Assembly (NCBI GenBank): GCA_050008575.1 | Contig: JBEKMJ010000030.1 | Location: forward strand, 124,001 to 188,000 | DNA length: 64,000 bases | Direction: 5' to 3' | Origin: Bog-159 sp050008575 | Lineage (GTDB): Bacteria > Acidobacteriota > Terriglobia > Bryobacterales > Bryobacteraceae | Shown: positions 59,945 to 64,000 of the stretch, in pieces | Position numbering within the stretch: position 1 is the first letter of the stretch | Layout of the letters: the number at the start of each line of letters is the position of its first letter | Translations under genes and position numbers: made by a program | The notes under the pieces: model-generated | Told to the model about the DNA's origin: nothing | The model's database searches: none | What the model saw: only the letters and a program-made list of their open reading frames with translations

Positions 59945-60868
59945 CTAACCGAGGTAGCTGAACAGATCCCTCTGCTGCAATATGGTGGATTCGGCCGAGA
60001 GCGCCGCCTGATTCTGAACCTGTTCCTGGTTCAATTCGACAGCCACGGATGCCACATCGGCGTCACGCAACTGGCTCAGGTTCGATGCATCCTCGGTCTG
60101 GAACTGCTGCGCGACGGTAAGGGCGCTGGATATGCCGGTTTCCGCCTGGCCATAGAAGGCCAGTTGGTCGTTCAAGTACTGATCCGCGGATTGCAGGGAG
60201 ATTACCGCTTGCGAGATACCCGCCTGATCGTTGTTCTGCAACGCAGTGACGAGCGAATTCACCGCGGCAAAAACATTGCCCGTGGCCGGGGCGCCGCTGG
60301 AGTCTTGCGCGTCGAAGATTTCCTGAGCCGTTCTTGAAACTGAAATCGACGTGCCGCTCGCATCCACGACGACCTCGGTGTCGGTGGGGGAGATCAGTTG
60401 GTCGACGCCCGTTGGCTGGGTGGGATCATACTGATACGAGGGCTGCGTGTCCAAGTCGCCGCTGAAGATGTAGCGGCCATTTATATTGGTGTTGGCAATG
60501 TCCACTAAAGTCTGGAGAATGCCACTAACCTGCTGCGCCAGATTCGTCCGCTGGTCCGCCGTGGCGGTGGCATTGGCTCCCTCCGCGCCCAGGGAGGTCG
60601 CGTTCTCAACCGCTTGGACCGCCGTCTGCAAGGCGGAATCGGCCGTGCTCAGGTCCGACGAAACTCCGTTCAAATTCGATTGGATCTGTTGGTTCTGTGA
60701 GATATCGCCCTGCAGTTGCAAGATCTCCGCGATTTCGGGGGGATCGTCGGAAGCTTGCTGCACGCGCAGTCCCGAACTGATTTCGGCCTGCGCCTGTTGC
60801 ATCTGCAACTGTGTCGCATCGAGGTTGGCCAGAAAAGCCTGATTGGATCCGCTGATACTAGGGAACAT
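59945..60868 (-). CDS. flgL: Flagellar hook-associated protein FlgL
   Basis: 307 residues, the standard length. The N-terminal SGLRVQQASDDPPEIAEILQ and the coiled-coil repeats match FlgL/flagellin D0-D1 regions, and the C-terminal SQLRDADVASVAVELNQEQV closes them. It joins hook and filament with FlgK. It follows flgK by 8 bp. Confidence 0.93.
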   Translation of the reverse strand: MFPSISGSNQAFLANLDATQLQMQQAQAEISSGLRVQQASDDPPEIAEILQLQGDISQNQQIQSNLNGVSSDLSTADSALQTAVQAVENATSLGAEGANATATADQRTNLAQQVSGILQTLVDIANTNINGRYIFSGDLDTQPSYQYDPTQPTGVDQLISPTDTEVVVDASGTSISVSRTAQEIFDAQDSSGAPATGNVFAAVNSLVTALQNNDQAGISQAVISLQSADQYLNDQLAFYGQAETGISSALTVAQQFQTEDASNLSQLRDADVASVAVELNQEQVQNQAALSAESTILQQRDLFSYLG

Positions 60869-60876
60869 GTGACACC

Positions 60877-62316
60877 TTACGTTGGGACAATCAGATTCAT
60901 TAGATCCTGACCCATGTTGTCCAGTACGGTCAGCACCTGCGCCGTGGCTTGATAGGCTTGCTGAAACTGGAGCACCGCGCTGGCTTCAGCGTCCAGCGAA
61001 ACCCCGGAGACTTGGCCGCGCAGCGTGGTGGCCTGCGCGACCACTTGCTGTTGGGTCTGTTCGTTAGCGGTCGCCGTTTGATTCTCTTGCCCCGCATTCG
61101 CGGCGATCTGTCCGAAATACTGGAGATAGCTCAATCCACCGATGGTGCCCTGCGTGCCCGTGGCGTTCTCGAGCGCGGCCAGCGCGTTGGCGTTTCCATT
61201 GGCGTTGCCGGAGGAATCCACGGGCGCCAACTGATCCGGCGCGATGGACGGATTCAACGCTAAGGTCGAGGCCACGGTAGCCGGATTCTTGCTGTCGTAA
61301 GTAAACAAGGCTGTGCCGCTGGCGGCGCCGGCAGCGGTGGAGACGGTGCCCGATTCCAGAATCTGGTTGACCGTGTCCGCCAACCCTTGCGCGAGCTGGT
61401 TGAGCGTGCCTTGTTGCTGCGAATCGCCCATAATCCCCGCCAATACCCGGTTTCGCGCGTCGAGTAAACCGCCCAATTGACCGCCGGTGATTTGCGAGGT
61501 GATGTCGTTACCCTGGGCATCCAGCACCTGGTCCGTCGGCAGCGATTGCGCGTACACCGGCTTCGGCTGGGTAGCTACCGAGACATTCGAACTGAGAGTG
61601 TTCTGCTGGGTCCCATCCACCAACGGGGTGCCCCCGGCAAGCAATACTGTCACCGTTCCGTCGCTCTGCGTAACGGTGGTGAAGTTTGTGAGCTGGGAAA
61701 GACTATCCAGAGCGCTGTATAACTGCGCATCCTCTCCGGGGTCCGGCTGCGAGGATTGCAGCTTCTGCACGTTGTACTGCTGAATTTGAGTGGCGATGGC
61801 ATTAATCTGTTGGACGGTGGAACCGACCTGGCCGTCTATCTGTTGGGCCGTTTGGGTCAGTGAATTGGCCAGGCCCTGGAACGATTGGGCGACAGTATTG
61901 GCGGCTGCCAGCACATTTTGCTGGGCCGTGGGGTCGTCCGGCGTGGTGCTCCACGCGGAGAAGCTTTGAAAGAGCGCGCTGAGCGAGGACGAGACACCGC
62001 TGGCGCCGGTGACATCGAAAAAACTTTGGATGGTGCCGGTATTCTGGGCCTGCGCGGTATAGAAGCCCAACTGCTGGGTTTGGCTCTGAACGGCCTCTTC
62101 CGCATATTGGTCGCGCGAGTTATTCAGGCCGTCCGCCATCACGCCGCCCACCAAGCCTTCGCCAATGTCCATCGGCATGGCTTCGAGATTGAGCGACTGG
62201 CTCGCGTATCCCGGCGTGGATGCGTTATTTATATTGTTTTGGATGACACTGAGAGCCTGCTGAAGCGCCTCCAGCGCATTTCCGGCGGTCGAGATGGATG
62301 CAGTGATGCCAGACAT
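60877..62316 (-). CDS. flgK: Flagellar hook-associated protein FlgK
   Basis: 479 residues from ATG 62316 (an ATG at 62349 is in frame but adds 11 basic residues overlapping the previous gene). N-terminal LQQALSVIQNNINNASTPGY, a central variable part and C-terminal SVLQFQQAYQATAQVLTVLD fit FlgK. It is the first hook-filament junction protein. Confidence 0.93.
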   Translation of the reverse strand: MSGITASISTAGNALEALQQALSVIQNNINNASTPGYASQSLNLEAMPMDIGEGLVGGVMADGLNNSRDQYAEEAVQSQTQQLGFYTAQAQNTGTIQSFFDVTGASGVSSSLSALFQSFSAWSTTPDDPTAQQNVLAAANTVAQSFQGLANSLTQTAQQIDGQVGSTVQQINAIATQIQQYNVQKLQSSQPDPGEDAQLYSALDSLSQLTNFTTVTQSDGTVTVLLAGGTPLVDGTQQNTLSSNVSVATQPKPVYAQSLPTDQVLDAQGNDITSQITGGQLGGLLDARNRVLAGIMGDSQQQGTLNQLAQGLADTVNQILESGTVSTAAGAASGTALFTYDSKNPATVASTLALNPSIAPDQLAPVDSSGNANGNANALAALENATGTQGTIGGLSYLQYFGQIAANAGQENQTATANEQTQQQVVAQATTLRGQVSGVSLDAEASAVLQFQQAYQATAQVLTVLDNMGQDLMNLIVPT

Positions 62317-62321
62317 GGGTC

Positions 62322-62690
62322 TTAACCTACGACACCTTGCGCCGCCCAACTGTGCGGCTCTCCAACCGCTTTGCCCGCCGCATCGTAAGCGGGCAGCGCC
62401 GAACCGTGGCGGAGTGCCCTGCCGCGTTGAAACGCGGAACTCGCGTCAACCAGCCGGATCATCGTCGAGATGTCTCGCCGCAGGCCGGCGATTGCGGGCT
62501 GCGGGCTGCGGGCCATGGTTGAATCTCCATTGCGCAGCAAATCAATGGCCATCCGCAGAGCTGTGACGGATTGTTCCAAAAGCTTCCGGGACTCCCCGAC
62601 ACTCCTTAGATCGGCCGCATTCCATTCTTGCAGAGCCTGGCGCACGCATCGCCGGGCGTGCTCGATGCATTTGGCTGGGGCGTCCGCCAT
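62322..62690 (-). CDS. flgN: FlgN-like export chaperone candidate
   Basis: 122 residues, helical, with ECARRCVRQALQEW-like charge and a LEQSVTALRMAIDLLRNG central helix. It lies between flgM and flgK, the position of flgN in enterobacteria and others. FlgN is the chaperone of FlgK and FlgL. The ATG shares one base with the flgM stop (TGATG). Sequence similarity to FlgN itself is too weak to be sure. Confidence 0.65.
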   Translation of the reverse strand: MADAPAKCIEHARRCVRQALQEWNAADLRSVGESRKLLEQSVTALRMAIDLLRNGDSTMARSPQPAIAGLRRDISTMIRLVDASSAFQRGRALRHGSALPAYDAAGKAVGEPHSWAAQGVVG

Positions 62691-63010
62691 CAAATTGTCT
62701 CGTTGGACCCGTCGCCAAGGGCCTGGGAAACCATGGCACGGCTCACTTGGGCTGCATCGACGCTATACTGGCCGCTCCGATAGAGCGCCGTGAGCTGTTT
62801 GATGCGGCCGGTTTGATGTGCATCCTGCGCGATACCGGCAGCCACGACGTTCTGCGACAGGGAGGAAATGTCGACACTGTCCCCCGCCCGATGGCCGGGC
62901 TTGACGGTGAATTGGCTTGACGATCCGGACGGATTCGAAATCTCATCCGTGCGCCCGGCGCCGGGCGCGGCAGCGCCAGCCAGACTGTCGTTCTGGATCC
63001 TTATGCTCAT
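62690..63010 (-). CDS. flgM: Anti-sigma-28 factor FlgM
   Basis: 106 residues. The C-terminal part VDISSLSQNVVAAGIAQD and RIKQLTALYRSGQYSVDAAQ matches FlgM, which holds sigma-28 (FliA) until the hook is complete and is then exported. The first 40 residues are disordered-looking. It leads the flgM-flgN-flgK-flgL-fliM run. No fliA gene is in the window. Confidence 0.9.
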   Translation of the reverse strand: MSIRIQNDSLAGAAAPGAGRTDEISNPSGSSSQFTVKPGHRAGDSVDISSLSQNVVAAGIAQDAHQTGRIKQLTALYRSGQYSVDAAQVSRAMVSQALGDGSNETI

Positions 63011-63208
63011 AAGCCGAAGCGGGCAATTGACTCACGGTTGCGCATAATCGACTGAACTCCCGGCCGCTGTGATCATCTTAACCTGAAACCGCCAATGGGC
63101 AATGGTTATCCATAGTTATCCCCGGTTACTATAGTTATTGTTAACCATATCGATTAGAAATTATCTGGTAGCGCCGCCGGAGGTTTGCTAATACTATAAG
63201 TACCGAAC
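63011..63208. other. Divergent intergenic region between flgM and the sigma-54 regulator
   Basis: 198 bp, notably AT-rich over 63090-63180. It contains the direct-repeat/palindrome block at 63102-63148. Both divergent promoters must lie here. No typical sigma-28 sequence was found. Confidence 0.45.
63102..63148. promoter_or_regulatory. Possible operator: imperfect direct repeats within a palindrome
   Basis: Two related blocks start ggttatccatagttatcccc and ggttactatagttattgtt (63104 and 63124); atagttat is exact in both, 19 bp apart. The whole is bracketed by atggtta and taaccat as an inverted pair. Its position between divergent flgM and regulator genes suggests a binding site, but no factor is known. 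Confidence 0.45.
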
Positions 63209-64000
63209 ATGCCACCGAGAGTCCTGCATTTCATGCACCAACCGGCCGCGCCGGAGCTTGAATTGGATGAAGCGCTGGTGGGCTTCAGCCAGCTTCACGC
63301 CACCGGAGGCTTAGAAAGGACCAGCAAGGCCAGTCTCGAAAGCGTGGACTGCGTGCTGGTTACGGGCAGCATGCCGTCAGTGGACGCCGTGGAAGGTTTG
63401 GGTGTGCTGCACGCGCTCGATCCATGGATGCCCGTCGTCTTCTGGGATCCGGAGATGCGCGCCACCGATGCGGTTCGCTTGATTCGGGCGGGAGCCTACC
63501 ACTGTCTGGGATACCGGGATTCGCACGCGGCGTTGCAAGACACGCTGTCTAATGCGGTGGAGCATCGGCGGCAGGCGTTGCGGGTCCGCGCGCAGGCGGC
63601 TGCATCGCGGGAACCCTGGCGGGACCTTCTGGTAGGCCAAAGCCGCGCGATGGAGACGGTGGTCGAGGCCATCCGCCTGATCGGGCCCCGGCGCTGCACC
63701 GTGTTAATCGCCGGTGAAACAGGAACGGGCAAGGAGATGGTAGCGCGGGCGCTCCACATGGCGAGTCCGCGGGCGGGCCAGCCGATGGTATCCATCAACT
63801 GCAGCGCGTTGCCCGAGAACCTCCTGGAAGCCGAGCTGTTCGGACACGTAAAAGGCGCCTTTACCGGCGCCATCAGCTCCCGCATCGGCCGTTTCGAGCA
63901 GGCTAACCGCGGCACGCTGTTTCTAGACGAGATCGGCGATATGCCTATCGAGTTGCAGGCCAAGCTGCTGCGCGTCCTGCAAGACCGCGAAATACAGCGG
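63209..64000 (+). CDS. Sigma-54-dependent activator (NtrC family), 3' end outside window
   Basis: 264 residues are present and the frame is open to the end. Residues 1-120 are a receiver-like domain with no clear phospho-acceptor Asp. The AAA+ domain begins near 138 and has Walker A GETGTGKE at 169-176, LFGHVKGAFTGA with the sigma-54-contact GAFTGA at 216-221, and Walker B TLFLDEIGDM. It should activate sigma-54 promoters, probably of flagellar operons (FlrC/FleQ-like role, inferred from position). No good ribosome site precedes the ATG; an in-frame stop lies 9-12 bp upstream, so the start is fixed. Confidence 0.9.
   Translation, partial: MPPRVLHFMHQPAAPELELDEALVGFSQLHATGGLERTSKASLESVDCVLVTGSMPSVDAVEGLGVLHALDPWMPVVFWDPEMRATDAVRLIRAGAYHCLGYRDSHAALQDTLSNAVEHRRQALRVRAQAAASREPWRDLLVGQSRAMETVVEAIRLIGPRRCTVLIAGETGTGKEMVARALHMASPRAGQPMVSINCSALPENLLEAELFGHVKGAFTGAISSRIGRFEQANRGTLFLDEIGDMPIELQAKLLRVLQDREIQR

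Noticed and set aside
63104..63112. Possible DnaA box (ttatccata) between flgM and the regulator
   Set aside because: A single near-match, with no cluster of boxes and no dnaA or origin genes; better explained as part of an operator.

Overview
This window comes from a GC-rich bacterium of the Acidobacteriota, most likely the Solibacter/Bryobacter lineage. The evidence is a secreted protein ending in what looks like the Solibacter-type C-terminal domain (TIGR03437, recognised from memory), several CadC-like winged-helix/WD40-like and PD40-type proteins, an S53 pro-peptidase, and very large secreted NHL-propeller proteins. No rRNA, tRNA or CRISPR array was seen.

Layout. 1-4063: the 3' end of a molybdopterin oxidoreductase, a short IS1595-type zinc-ribbon gene coupled to a small ORF, a persulfide dioxygenase/rhodanese fusion, and an overlapping zinc alcohol dehydrogenase. 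4317-14260: secreted and signalling proteins, namely an S53 peptidase, a TIGR03437 protein, a PD40-type propeller protein, an NTF2-like protein, a tandem GH26 protein and a CadC-like membrane regulator. 14433-24401: two tandem giant paralogues built from BACON-like, NHL-propeller and Ig-like domains. 24630-28040: an anti-sigma-like protein, an ECF sigma factor, an M48 protease and an orphan Cas6-like RAMP protein. 28152-34252: tryptophanase and two tandem FG-GAP proteins. 34992-43719: DnaB, a decayed OLD-type nuclease locus, an FkbM methyltransferase and glycosyltransferase pair, an aldo/keto reductase, a methyltransferase, a broken Crp/Fnr regulator, a DinB-like protein and an alpha/beta hydrolase. 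43770-64000: a diguanylate cyclase, then a large flagellar locus read mostly leftward.

The flagellar locus is ordered flgM-flgN-like-flgK-flgL-fliM, then flbD-motA-motB-fliW-csrA, fliC, fliD-fliT-like, and flgB-flgC-fliE-fliF-fliG-fliH-fliI-fliJ. A sigma-54 activator lies divergently at the far end. It contains coherent control parts: FlgM, the FliW/CsrA pair next to fliC with CsrA-like ACAGGATGT sites in the fliC leader, a fliC terminator, and a possible sigma-54 promoter before flgB. Export-gate, hook and rod genes (flhA, flhB, fliPQR, flgE and others) are not in the window.

The most unusual layer is a set of dispersed palindromic repeats. One family lies in frame inside the Cas6-like gene, supplies the stop codon that shortens one giant NHL paralogue, and sits just after the other. 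A second two-hairpin family occupies intergenic sites and the exact truncation point of a nuclease pseudogene. One intergenic region holds seven consecutive perfect hairpins, and a 115-bp MITE-like element is inserted next to a repeat copy.
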